DNA of 64,000 nucleotides, taken from contig OY744608.1 in assembly GCA_963556255.1 (NCBI GenBank), positions 13,454,973 to 13,518,972 of the forward strand. The letters are read 5' to 3'. This DNA is from Allolobophora icterica. Taxonomy: Eukaryota > Annelida > Clitellata > Crassiclitellata > Lumbricidae. The notes below the pieces were generated by a model. That model worked only from the letters and a program-made list of their open reading frames with translations, did not search any database and had not been told where the DNA came from. Position numbers and translations under genes: made by a program. Below are positions 48,867-60,327 of the stretch, piece by piece (the first letter of the stretch is position 1; each line of letters begins with the position of its first letter).

Positions 48867-49839
48867 TATATTAAATTACGTTATGGACTCGCGGCCGTAC
48901 ACATTTAATCTCTGCTAAAGCAACAAGCAAAACGAAATGTCTTAAATCGTATCGCACTCAAATAGTTCGTGATCAATTTGCATTATTATAGGTCGGGTTA
49001 TGTCAATTGTGGCGGGTGCAAAGTCTAGGCCTATCGATCCTCCGCTCTTGTCACCCCTTCGTGAGGACAAAAATATAATACCTCGCAAATCGCAATTGCA
49101 GAGGAGACCTTTCATGCTGCCTATAATTAATGCCTAATTGTTCAATATAAAATGTTTAAAAGTGGTTAATCAATGTATCCTTTGGTACATTTAGTTGTAG
49201 GCTCCTAATCGTAATCTCCAAACTTCTAAAGCGCCACTCGAAGGCCAGATGCAGAGCATCAGCCTATTCACGAGCGCTGCGTCAAATCAGAGTTTTTTTC
49301 GAAAGAGTAGTCCAGAGGAAGTCTGAGTCGTAATCGTAATCGTCCGGTTACCATGGGGGCAGGTCAAGAGAGGAGGCAGAGCAGCTGTTAAGGAGGGTGT
49401 CGTTTAGGACGAGAAGAATTGGGAGGCGGAGTATCGAGTCTGGGTAGGATCGAGTTCTTGAAAAGGTCAGGCCAGTTTTGAGTGGAAAGCCCGGGGGTGA
49501 TAGATGAGGATCATTCAGATGGATGATGGATACGAATGCGGTCGTCCAGAAATCCAATTTTGTTCTTCATTGGTGTCTTTTGACAACCCCTCTAACTTGG
49601 TGCAGAGCTCGTGAAAAAACTGCATGGTGATGCTCATATCATCATGGCGCTATAGAAACTTGCTAGTTTACGGACAGGATGAGAACTTTGACGTCATCAT
49701 TTGCAACCTCTTGAGAATTAATAATCTTTAATTTCGTGAAAGTGTTTACAGAATCATAATATGTATAATATGGTATTGATAAATAGAAGATAAATTAGTC
49801 TGTGGTATTCTACTCTGTTTTGATTAACTTTAGGCTAAA
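48867..49839. promoter_or_regulatory. Upstream region of MOSMO with two opposed LINE tails
   Basis: A minus-strand LINE tail at about 49197-49300 (shared with the tail near 14420-14520) faces a plus-strand tail at about 49565-49670. The bases TTTAG just before the MOSMO ATG (around 49829-49834) would make a good splice acceptor, so the MOSMO 5' UTR may be spliced and the true promoter further left. No core promoter motif could be assigned. Confidence 0.35.
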
Positions 49840-52800
49840 ATGGATAAGTTGAGTATTATATCAGGGGCGTTGTTTCTTGCGGCTGACATTTTTGCAATCG
49901 CTAGTCTCTGTATGCCCAACTGGATTGTTTCCATCAGCAGCGGTAAGACTCTCGGTAGTAATAAAAGCGTAGGTGCTATAAGCGTCACAAATTAAGGTGT
50001 ATCGAGATTCGAGAGTTAAGGTACCTATCGAATTAACGTCCTCAATTATGTAAGTAAGTAAAGTAAAGATCCACGTAAATGTCTCACGTTGGGAGTTACA
50101 AGAGGCAAGCACTCCATTTCTTAGGCGCTTGAGCGGTCGTAGACGAATCCCAAGGCCCTGGACGTTGGGCAAAATCGGGCAGAGGTAATTGTAATTAGTT
50201 ACTATTTCGCCGGTGTCTAATGCACGTGACATCAACCTATGGCACATCAAAACCAAGCCGCAACCAGGTCAATATGCAGAAGATCAGTCCTCAAGACAGA
50301 GGCAGCCTGTGGTGGATAAGCAATTTGAAAGAGGTAAGTTTTAAATTGTGTTAGAAATGACACAAGCGACTGAGTAGAGTGCACAGATACAGGGAGAGAG
50401 TTGCATCCGTCCGGTAGCGACTGATCACCATGTAATAAACAATATGGCCGCCCCAGACTCGGATAGAATAGAGTGCTGCAACCTACCACAGTCCACTACC
50501 TCCAGTCCATATTTACAAAGGTCAGAAATGAACTGTCAAACAAGTACAATAGTTGCAAACATAAGAAATTAACTTATTAGGTGCAAAATTAATTTAAAGT
50601 GTACGTGTTAGAGTGGTCCACGAGACAATGGTAAAAATTCACCTTTAGCAGAACTAGTCTCCACAAGTTTTTAAAACTGTTCTACCTCTCTTAAGTAAGA
50701 TGTGGTCCAAATCTGAAGCAGATTAGAGGAATTTATAGGTCACACAAGTCCTAATACTCTCTTCATAATACTGCAGCCTAGTGGAAATTATTGACTGTTA
50801 TCTACCGCTCAGAAAAATTATTATTGGAACTGCTTACTTACTTAATGTTGAGCTATTGGGTTAAGCTGGTGTTTTGCCACTTTTCCACATATGCTTGAAG
50901 ACCATTTTATTTGATCGTGGTGAATCAGGAGCGCCTATGATGAGTCTGTCTTAAAGTGGTGCTATAAGAAGTTTCATCCGACAATCATGCACAAGAAACG
51001 CGAAGAGAAGGTCATTAGTCGTGTAATAGTTTTTGACACAACTGCCAGCAATACTGACCTGAAGAAGGGTGTTTGCACTTTCACTGAGAATTCGATTGAG
51101 CAAGAATTAGCCTGGTTGGCTTGCTGCTATCATGTTCATGGAACTTCCACTTGCTGCTGTTACAGCTACTTATTTGGACCAACTAGAGGGCCCAACGTTG
51201 CTGTGCTCAAGAGGTTACAGCAGCTATGAGAAAGTTAATTTTCTGGACCACTCTAATACTTGTCAAAAATAGAGATTTAGAAGTTCAAAAACATGTTTTT
51301 GCGTTGAAAATCGGTGCATAAATTCTTTGCAAATGACTGATGAGACGTAATTTCTTGAGTGTTTTGGTTCTAGTAACTAACAACCAGATTGACGTGAATC
51401 TGAGAAATAATCTAAAATCTGTCATATCTGACACTGTGGGTTGTATGGAAGTTATTCATTTCATTTTTCTGAGTTGTAAACCAACAAGAGATGATATCCA
51501 AAAACCTGGACACAAGGCTAGCGAATCCACTGTAAAGATTACCATTACTAACTAGTTGGCACGTATAAGTTTCTTTGCATGGTGGTAATTGTAATCGGAC
51601 ATTTATAAGTCGCCACTTCAAGAAAAACCTCATCAGCTCTGGACCTGAACCAGTGAAATTACTGTCAAGTTATATAGACTTCAGGTGCAGTGGTACTTGT
51701 GTGTGAAGAAGCTATGTATAAGCTCAGCATGCTCAAGTCCAGGGTTGTTGAATAACAAGGCTTATTTCAGTGTTATTTATTGTTTGTATTTATCTAGCAC
51801 CTCTGTGTATTGACAAAGCATCAGTCGATGACACTATGCAATTGTGCGTGAAGGACTTGCTCAGGGTTGATACATGGTATACAATAAGCATCTCAGGGAA
51901 AGCTCAAACCTGCACACGCCACATTACAATTATGATAAGCGTCAAACCAATTGCCTACTGTGGCACTCCGATTTGACCAATTACTGCATTGCATGCTTGG
52001 TACCGATGTACCAGATGTAGCTGCGCTGGGAGTTCCTCTGAGTAGGTCTCAAGAAAAGGCATTATATAAATTTCCAGATTGAAGGAATGAATGGTAAGAG
52101 GTCTTCGCAACATGACTCCGTTGGTGATAAGTATTGAATATATTTGCTATTTATTTGATATTTTGTGCCTAATTATGTTGTTTGTTTTTCAGGCAACACG
52201 TACATCGGTCTGCTTCAGACTTGTCTGACGATATACAACCGTCAGATGGACTGCTTCACACCAAGTGACATTCAACCGGAGTGGTTGCTGACCTTCATGT
52301 TTATTGCGTCAGGAATCATCTGCGTCACTATTACGATTGTCATGCTCAGTCTGTCCTACTGGAAGTATGACGTCATGAAGTATGCACGCTGGCTGGGCTT
52401 TATAGCAAGTAAGATCTGCATTTCAGTGCATGTTCTGATTTGCAACAGGTGTGGGGATTAGGAATGTGGTGAGTGGGGAGGAGAGTGTAGTGTAGGTATG
52501 TATCCTGTTGAAATGCCCAACAGCCCGAGTCGATTTTATTTCTTATTTTTTTTACTGATTTCTAATTTTCAAATGTTACCAACCACAATGAAGAGTTTCC
52601 ACAATGAAGTGTTTCACTTCAGATTGAAAACCGAACTTCGAGCTCTCCGATATCTTGAATCTGATACTGCATTATCCTACAACTACTATGCCATCAAAAT
52701 CACTTTGCACCATAGCACTACGCTTTGTTCCCGGCCATCTCCACAGATTCTGAAATTGGCACCAAGGCTGACCTCAACAGTCTGTGACTCTTGTGGACCC

Positions 52801-55800
52801 GAGTTGATATAATCCTGGTGAAGAAGTTCATCTCTGTGATGCAGATTTTGTGTGGTGATGAAAAACTTAGATTTACATTACACTGATGTAAACTTGATGG
52901 AAAAAGATGAATTTTTGCCTGTTTGTGGCCTTTGTTGCCTTGTGGTTTAATTCAAATCTGTGTGTTATACAGTCGATGCTGCTTAAATGCATAGCATTGG
53001 GACTGCCTTGAAACTATGCACTTAACGACTTAGGCACATTAATAGGCCTGCTGTATGGCATTGACTAAATGTAGTGGTATTTAACAACAGAGATGGAGTC
53101 TACATACTATAATGCCCTCAGTAACCTTTCAATTTAAGTGAATCTTATTTTCCAGGAATTTACGCACCTCCATTCGCTCCACTAGCGTCAAAGTCTTGCA
53201 GAACGAGCCCAGCCATTTAACGTTTTTACAACTTGCACGACAGTTGAGCTACAGGAACAGTGTGATTGACAAATGCTAAACAGAATGCCTGTGATACGGT
53301 TTGCACACTCCGGTATGTTGACCGGTAACAGTGTTATGTCACCTGCTGATATGGACCACAGTGCAGCTAAGACAGACCAATGGACAGCTGGAGTCTTTTG
53401 CTGTCCAACTGCCTAGGTGGCCAGAATGTTCTAAGCTGCCTATGCAGTTTAAGTGGTGTTGGCATACACAGGGCAATGCATAAATGGGCTTGGATTCAGC
53501 TGTGCACATAACCGAATATACAATATACACCTATGCGATATGCGAATACCATGAATTGTCTTCCATTGAAATACCCTATATTAATTCGGGACCAGCCAGC
53601 TTTTATGCTCATCAGCAAATTATGCACTTATCCGTTATGCATTTAAGTGGAGTCAACTGTATATGGTTTGACTTTATTGCATACCTTTGTCTCCTCTAAA
53701 ATCAACTTTGGCAAGGTTGATTTCTCTGGATTGGGCTCCTCTGTTATCTCAAAATTGCAGTCTGTTCTAACTGCACAGATCTGCTCGTCTGATTTTCCAT
53801 ATCTTCGCCTACATATGAGATGCTGTGCGTTGGTTACCTAAATATCTCTACGCATTTATTATAAGGTTCTAACTCTCATTCAGAATTGCCTGTTGGGAAC
53901 TGCCGCATCCTATCTCAGGTCCTTTTGTATCTCTGGCTCATCTATTCCTGGTCATAGGTCACTCCAGTCTGCTGTACATGGTATCTTATCGTATCTTATC
54001 TTATCTTATATGATTATTTATAAAGCGCCTCTCACAGCATAGACTATTCAGAGGCGCTCCCAGCGTGTCAGCCCCGAGGGAAAAGAAAGGTCTTTAGGCA
54101 GCGGAGAGAAGAGGGCGAGATCCCAAGCAATATCATGCTACGGAGAGACGGAGGCAGGTCATTCCATAAGGAAGAGGTATCCTTGTCCCTCAGGCTAGGT
54201 CGTCTGCTACCCTGCACAGAAGTTTTGCCATTGTTACCTGGAATACTCTTCGTTTTAATATCAGAAGTGGGCTAATCAGTCTGTTGCCTTCCTTGTTCTG
54301 AAGTGCTGTATTGTTTGATTGTGGGCCTCCCTGCTTGACAGGGAACGCTGCTGCTGAAATTTTTTAACGTTGTGCTTTACAAATTGTCACGTATATTATG
54401 TTGTCTCGGTTAAAACTCCAGTTATTAAATCTTGGCTGCACTTTTTGAATAGGGTTTTTGCACATTGACAGCTTACCATTTTGCACATTGACAGCTTATC
54501 ATATCTAATCTACTTACTTACTAAAGCATCATTATTATAATGCATAAAGCATTGATCTATGGTGACTTCAAGTGAACGGTCAGTAGAAAAAGCAGCTGGT
54601 CCTTTGCATTTGCTGGTACAGAATACAGCATCTTTATTTGACTGGTTTTCTTATTGAGAGCATTCAATGTTAGTAAGACAGTTTTGTGACTCTGAAGAAT
54701 GCCTGAGATCAGGAAAGAGGCGTTGTAGTGTATTGTAGTCAGCTACTTATGTAGAGCTTCTTTACAGAAAGTTGTAGTCAGCTACTTATCTAGTGCTTCT
54801 TTACAGAAAGTTCTCCTTTAGTTAAATGCCTGTTTGGCTGTCAAGAATTTTGGTTTTTTCTGAAGCAGGTTTTTCTTTCTGTTGGTTAAGAGCCAGTTTT
54901 GCAGGACGCTCTTAACTGGCGCTTCATGCCATAACTGGGCCTTAGTACACTGGTCATTGTTTACTGCCTGTGGCTAGAGTGTCCAATAATACTTACATCC
55001 ATTTATTTAGTGCCAGGTAAGTGGTCACTCTAGGTCAAGTGGTCACCCTAGGTCAAGTGATCAATTATGATTGCTGTGGTCATTCACCCCGGAGACCATT
55101 AGCAAGTATGAATGACACTGTGGATTACTTGATGTCTTGCATCCAGCTGTCAGGAGATTTATTGGCTTGTTTGGCAATTTCCTCTGAAAGCTCCAATGTC
55201 AGAATTCAAGACCATCACGGAATCTGTACAACTTGGCTTTCATTGAAGCCACAGATTTATTTCCATCATAGTAAACTGCTTCAAAATGCAGTTTAGAGAT
55301 TGTATTTTGTAGCAGTGATTTTATATAGCTCCTGGTAGGGAAAATCTGCTCAATGACGTGAGGACCTTGCAGAAATAGACAACAAGTTGCAACACTCCTT
55401 CGTGCAGCCACATGCGTAAGAAGCTGAGAGCATCTGACCTCACAACACCAATTTACCTTCGAGTATTGTGGTTTTATGCATTTTATTGAATAAAATGTAT
55501 ATTTTCGTAAGTGAAACAGTACCCATATTTTAAACCATTACAAGTGAAACAGCACCCCTATTTTAAACCATTACAAGTGAAATAGCACCCCTATTTTAAA
55601 CCATTACAAGTGAAACAGCACACGTATTTTAAACCATTGCAAGTGAAACAGCTCTGCTATTTTAAACCATTACAAGTGAAACAGCACCCCTATTTTAAAC
55701 CATTACAAGTGAAACAGCACCCCTATTTTAAACCATTACAAGTGAAATATCACCCCTATTTTAAACCATTACAAGTGAAACAGCACCCCTATTTTAAACC

Positions 55801-58800
55801 ATTACAAGTGAAACAGCACCCCTATTTTAAACCATTGCAAGTGAAACAGCACCCCTATTTTAAACCATTGCAAGTGAAACAGCACCCCTATTTTAAACCA
55901 TTACAAGTGAAACAGCACCCCTATTTTAAACCATTGCAAGTGAAATAGCACCCCTATTTTAAACCATTGCAAGTGAAACAGCACCCCTATTTTAAACCAT
56001 TACAAGTGAAACAGCACCCCTATTTTAAACCATTGCAAGTGAAACAGCACCCCTATTTTAAACCATTGCAAGTGAAACAGCACCCCTATTTTAAACCATT
56101 GCAAGTGAAACAGCACCCCTATTTTAAACCATTACAAGTGAAACAGCACCCCTATTTTAAACCATTGCAAGTGAAACAGCACCCCTATTTTAAACCATTG
56201 CAAGTGAAACAGCACCCCTATTTTAAACCATTACAAGTGAAACAGCACCCCTGTTTTAAACCATTGCAAGTGAAACAGCTTGTGCAAGTGAATCTACACT
56301 TTGTGCAGCAGCAGGGGGAATTTCTTACTACAAGAGTAAAAGTAAGTAAGTAAGTATGTAAGAGTCTGTAGTCACTATACCGTGTTGATTGACCATAGGC
56401 CTGGGACTTCTAGAAAGCCATGCTGCTAAAACCAAACTCTAATAAGGTGCTAACAAGCCCACAACTTGAGCACCTAGGAGTTGATCTATTATAGGTTCAT
56501 GATCCTTAGGGTAATGCACAGGCAGTCAGTCTATGCTCCATTCAAATGAAACCTTATTAACAATTCTGTTGGAGAAGCCTGACCAGGAAAGCAGTTCTAA
56601 GTCATGCTACTTATATACAGGGTGGGCCAAAAAAAAGTAACCCCCTACAGATCGTTTTTGTTACTTTTTGTTGCGTAACATGTTTTTGGATCATCAAAAA
56701 ACAGTGGGTGGACTCAGTAAAAGTGGTATAACTTTGTTTCTGTTCGAGATATTTTGTTGAAATTTGGCTGATATACGTAAATATGAATTACCTTTCAGCC
56801 AGTAAAACTTGATTTAAAAATTCCTACAATTGGCCGAAATATTGGCAAAAACGCGTAGGGGGTTACTTTTTTTTGGCCCACCCTGTATGTTGGCATATAT
56901 GAGATGTGTATAGAGCAAGTTGAAACAGGGGAGTAAAATGAGTTTGTAGTTATTTTGTTATCAGGTATTCAGCATTGTTCATTACCCACGTGCCATACTG
57001 CTAAGTGGGTCACACGAGTTCTCAAATGAGGAGCCATGTCTAAAATCTTATCTAGGTCAAATTCAGTTTTTACATGTCAAGGAGCTCACCAGAAAATGGG
57101 ATAGTAGAATCTCTGAAAATACGGAATTCACTGATGTTGCGTTTTTCATTACCCGCTTTGATAATATCCTTATGGTCTTAATTAAAATCTCTGAAAAAGG
57201 CCTGTGCTTTGGAACTGATGTTGAAATGAGGCTTTTAATATGTGAGCCGTTACGTTGCGTTTGATCCTCGTGATTACTAGCTTTTCGTTGTCTTCTTTCG
57301 AGGAAAGCTTGACGATACATTTCATCATTTTGCGGCCATTTCAATTACCTTTGGTTAATGAGTTTTCTAGTTAGTTCAGTGCTCTCGGACAAGTTCATAG
57401 ATTCTTTATTACAATTCTGGGTATATGATATCAAGCAGGAATCTGTCTCAACATGTTCGGCTGCAAGTATTGGAGGCAATTCTTCAAAAAAAATTTTATT
57501 CTGCATCAACATCTATTGATTGTTCTTTAGCAGTCAGTTTCAGTTAACCATTGTGAAATGATAGTAACGAGAAACTAGTTGGAAACCTGGATGTTTAAGG
57601 ACTTCTCAGGAACTGAGAGGTAATAGTTTCCTGCATTTCGGTCCAGTGTAGCCGGTGCTGTTACTGAACGCCATTTTTAATAGGTGCAATCGCAGTTGTT
57701 ATTACGGTTCATTGACTTCTGGTATCTTGTTACCTGTCTTACACGCCTGCCTGCCATCCAGCCTTTGTAATGATTTTCTAATTGTTGTCTCCATTTGCCT
57801 AAAGACAGGCAATCCGTTTCATATAATCACCCGTATACCTCTGCGGAAACCCTAAATGCCCAGTTATGTTGTCATCTAATGACAACAGTTGCAAAGAAAC
57901 AGAGTAAAACTGGCCAAAGAATCAATTACGCTCTGGTAGATTGCGACCAGCATCTTATAAGAGCAAGAAACAAATGATTTTCATTCAGGGAATGCTTGCA
58001 GTAATCTAATGTCACACCAACCAAGGAACTAGTTTTGCATACCCCTATTAAATCAGCCTATCCTTTTTCGTGGCTACACCAATGCCACAGACCCTACCCT
58101 CCCTGTGGCACTTTGTTTGCTCCTCAGAACCCTTTCTCTTACATATGTTCCTTTCTCACCTTATGACTGCTCTTTTCAGCCTTGCTGGAGTCAGGAGCAC
58201 CTCTGAGTTGTTCTTCTTGAAGTGGCGCTATATAAATGTCTGATATGTATGAATTAATTTGTGCTTCTGAAGTTTGTGTACTTGAGGTTGTTATGGTTTG
58301 AGAGATGCGATGGGCTTTCCATGTCTTAGTACATTGTTTCTTAACCTGGGTACTGCAGCTGAATGGCAAAAATGTAAAAAAACTACTGATTATCACTACT
58401 GACATAGGCCTCTAGCTATTTTTTAAAGCTTAAAGTAGTGTAGAAACAGTCACTATACTGTGGTTGAATGCAAGGAATGTTGCATGTCAGTAAAATAAGA
58501 CCTAACTGAAAGAAAAACTGAAATTAAGGCCAGCTGCCGTTAACTGGATGACTTGGTAAGGTGCCTTGCTTTGAAACAGGTTGGCAACATCTGTGTTAGC
58601 AAGTACTGTAACTATAATGGTTCTTTAAATTTTAGCTACATATACTGGTATTATTATTATTATTGTTATTATTATTACTATTAAGATACCATTATGATTG
58701 GTTCTACTACTACCACAGGCCTGTCTTTCCTTGCTAGGGTGATGGACATATGGAGTGTTTACATATGCATTGCTTTGCTTTCTTACTTTCTTGCATACCA

Positions 58801-59758
58801 GTACAATTTTATTCCCTAAGGACCAAAATTAACTATAAGGGCTCAAAAACTCAGAATAATAAAGGCTTTATTATTATCAATATTGCTATTGTTATTTATT
58901 ATTTATGTTTTTGTTGCTGCTGTTGTTGTTCTATTTTAAGCAATTCTCGTTATGATCAAATTTATTATTGTTTTTCTTTGTTATGTTCTAAGCATTGCAT
59001 TTCGTTGTGTATATCAGAGGTATGGTCTTTGCTGTGCTATTATGAGATGGTGATATTTCGGTTTTACGTCTCGGTTTCTGCATTGCACGACTTACTCTAT
59101 TTTGAGACTATTTTGAGACTTGACGACTCGCTCTGAAATTCAATATGTGGTGGAGGTGGAAATGGAAACTCACTGAAATGAGTTTCAGGTGTGAAGAAGA
59201 ACTTGCCTGCACTCGCGTCATGTTTTTGCACTCTTTGTCGTGGCCGTGATCGTCAGCAATCTGTTGTTTGCGACACGTGCCACGGAATTAGCAACACTTT
59301 TGAGGCTCACGTCATAGAGACAATTATCTCTGAATCATCGTGAAACTGAGCTGTTGATGCCTTTCTACGCTTCTTACTTGTGGTCCAATTTACAACACGT
59401 GGAAACTGCTCATTTGATGTATAAAAACTGTATTACGTGAAGTTCTGGATGCTTATTTTGCTGCAGAAATTGTCAGGGATTGTTCTGGATTTGGGAGCAA
59501 TGCATTTTTCTAGACACTTAATGTAGTGCCTTTTAAGTTCCTCACAAAAGTGCTATACATGTATATAAACTATATATATATTGGATATACAGTGTATGTT
59601 GGATATATATATATATATATATATCCGATATACATATTTTGGCACTAGTCATGTACACATTCAGTGTGTTCAGCTGCATTCGTTTTTGCCGAGGGGCTGG
59701 GAGTGCCTCTGAATAGGTTCTTTGAAAGTGGCGCTTTATAAATTCTCAGATAAGATAA

Positions 59759-59811
<53 letters not shown>

Positions 59812-60327
59812 ATAAGTCGGACATACAAATAATGTCATACATGTTAGATATATATATGTGTGTGTTAGATATATACATGTATATTATATACATATATATA
59901 TCTAACACATATATATATATATATATAACATGTATGTCTGACTTGTTCAAGTTCTAGTTTCACATGGTATCGCAATCACTGATCAGTAACTTGCTCGCCT
60001 CCTGATACAACAGCTGAGTGATTGTGTGCTTTCAGTAAAATACACTTGGCTGTTTGTATTCTTAAAATTCTGAATTGGGAGGCACTACGTAAATAAACGG
60101 CCGTCTTTACAGCTACATTTGAAATGATTGCTGTTGCAGTGATTCTCTTCTGCATGGCTGCTGTTATGTTTCCGATTGGATTTCACATGGACCAGATCGG
60201 TGGTGAACCGTACCAGCTTCCGAGCAGCTACCACGTCGGCATCTCCTACATATTCTTCGTTCTGGCGCTGTGGATAACAGTCGTTTCCGAGCTGTTCGCC
60301 GGCAAGGTCTGTTTGCCGCACTTCTGA
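49840..60327 (+). CDS. MOSMO: Modulator of Smoothened protein (MOSMO/Atthog), complete
   Basis: Three exons, 49840-49942, 52193-52408 and 60140-60327, join in phase to 168 residues; human MOSMO has 167. The start MDKLSIISGALFLAADIFAI differs little from the human MDKLTIISGCLFLAADIFAI. Other matches are ARWLGFIAMILFCMAAVMFP (human ARWIAFTGMILFCMAALIFP) and the ending LFAGKVCLP. Four hydrophobic segments lie at about residues 7-27, 69-92, 103-120 and 142-158, with cysteines in the first extracellular loop, giving a claudin-like layout. Known role in vertebrates: with MEGF8 and MGRN1, MOSMO drives ubiquitination and removal of Smoothened from the surface and cilium, so it attenuates Hedgehog signalling. 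Introns are 2.25 kb and 7.7 kb and full of repeats. Exon 3 starts after GCTGTTGCAG at 60139 and restores the Met of FIAMILFC. Confidence 0.95.
50200..50495 (-). pseudogene. LINE 3' end, minus strand
   Basis: Minus-strand frame contains LPDGCNSLPVSVHSTQSLVS and FLTQFKTYLFQIAYP, the usual LINE terminus. Related to 20925-21110 and 37060-37320. In MOSMO intron 1. Confidence 0.65.
50925..50980 (+). repeat. LINE 3' tail
   Basis: GGAGCGCCTATGATGAGTCT then AAAGTGGTGCTATAAGAAG, resembling 36185-36240. Confidence 0.5.
51773..51970 (-). repeat. tRNA-derived SINE, family A-like variant
   Basis: Degenerate head at the right (CCAATTGCCTACTGTGGCAC), body GAAGGACTTGCTCAGGGTTG, and the left end TTGTATTTATCTAGCACCTC. 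Confidence 0.65.
53870..54200. pseudogene. Two opposed LINE 3' fragments
   Basis: About 53870-53990 reads in plus HSLQSAV-type LINE sequence. From about 54005, the minus strand carries CTTATGGAATGACCTGCC and GGGATCTCGCCCTCTTCTCT, shared with 36005-36090. A GTATCTTATC simple repeat marks the junction. Confidence 0.65.
54734..54811. repeat. 39-bp direct duplication
   Basis: Two units starting TGTAGTCAGCTACTTAT at 54734 and 54773, differing at two positions. Confidence 0.9.
55509..56267. repeat. 33-bp minisatellite, 23 full units
   Basis: Units start every 33 bp from 55509 to 56235, with a partial unit at 56268-56279. Core AAGTGAAACAGCACCCCTAT and the remaining 13 bases TTTAAACCATTAC. Because 33 is divisible by three, one plus-strand frame reads VKQHPYFKPLQ again and again. 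TAA lies directly before the array in this frame, units at 55575 and 55938 contain TAG, and no ATG precedes it, so this is most likely non-coding DNA in MOSMO intron 2. Confidence 0.97.
56618..56885. mobile_element. Mariner-type MITE, 268 bp, 31-bp perfect TIRs
   Basis: Both ends begin CAGGGTGGGCCAAAAAAAAG and agree without a mismatch for 31 bases, to the CCCCCTAC block. TA flanks both sides (56616-56617 and 56886-56887). This is a Tc1/mariner-superfamily signature with no transposase inside. Confidence 0.9.
58190..58250 (+). repeat. LINE 3' tail
   Basis: GGAGCACCTCTGAGTTG then GAAGTGGCGCTATATAAATG. Confidence 0.55.
59565..59935. repeat. TA/TATATG microsatellite cluster with a LINE tail
   Basis: TA runs at 59565-59630, 59761-59805 and 59840-59930, with ATGTATA interruptions. 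Between them lies a LINE tail (about 59690-59760: GGGAGTGCCTCTGAATAGG, AGTGGCGCTTTATAAATTC). Confidence 0.85.

Larger units (their letters stand above)
52409..60139 (+). other. MOSMO intron 2, 7.7 kb and repeat-rich
   Basis: It contains LINE fragments (about 53870-54200), a 39-bp direct duplication (54734-54811), the 33-bp minisatellite (55509-56267), a mariner-type MITE (56618-56885), LINE tails at about 58190-58250 and 59690-59760, and TA microsatellites (about 59565-59935). No coding exon was recognised. The open frames in it are explained by repeats or lack family resemblance. Confidence 0.6.

Noticed and set aside
55509..56267. CRISPR-like regular array
   Set aside because: Units are contiguous without unique spacers, in an animal intron; it is a minisatellite.
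55610..56353. Two long open frames of 112 and 128 codons
   Set aside because: They are the 33-bp minisatellite read in its open frame and are interrupted by TAG units; no start codon or family.
57063..57344. 93-codon minus-strand open frame in MOSMO intron 2
   Set aside because: Charged and protein-like at first sight, but without recognisable family, splice context or neighbouring exons.
59645..59957. Open frames on both strands with Tyr-Ile runs
   Set aside because: Translation of TA-rich microsatellites.
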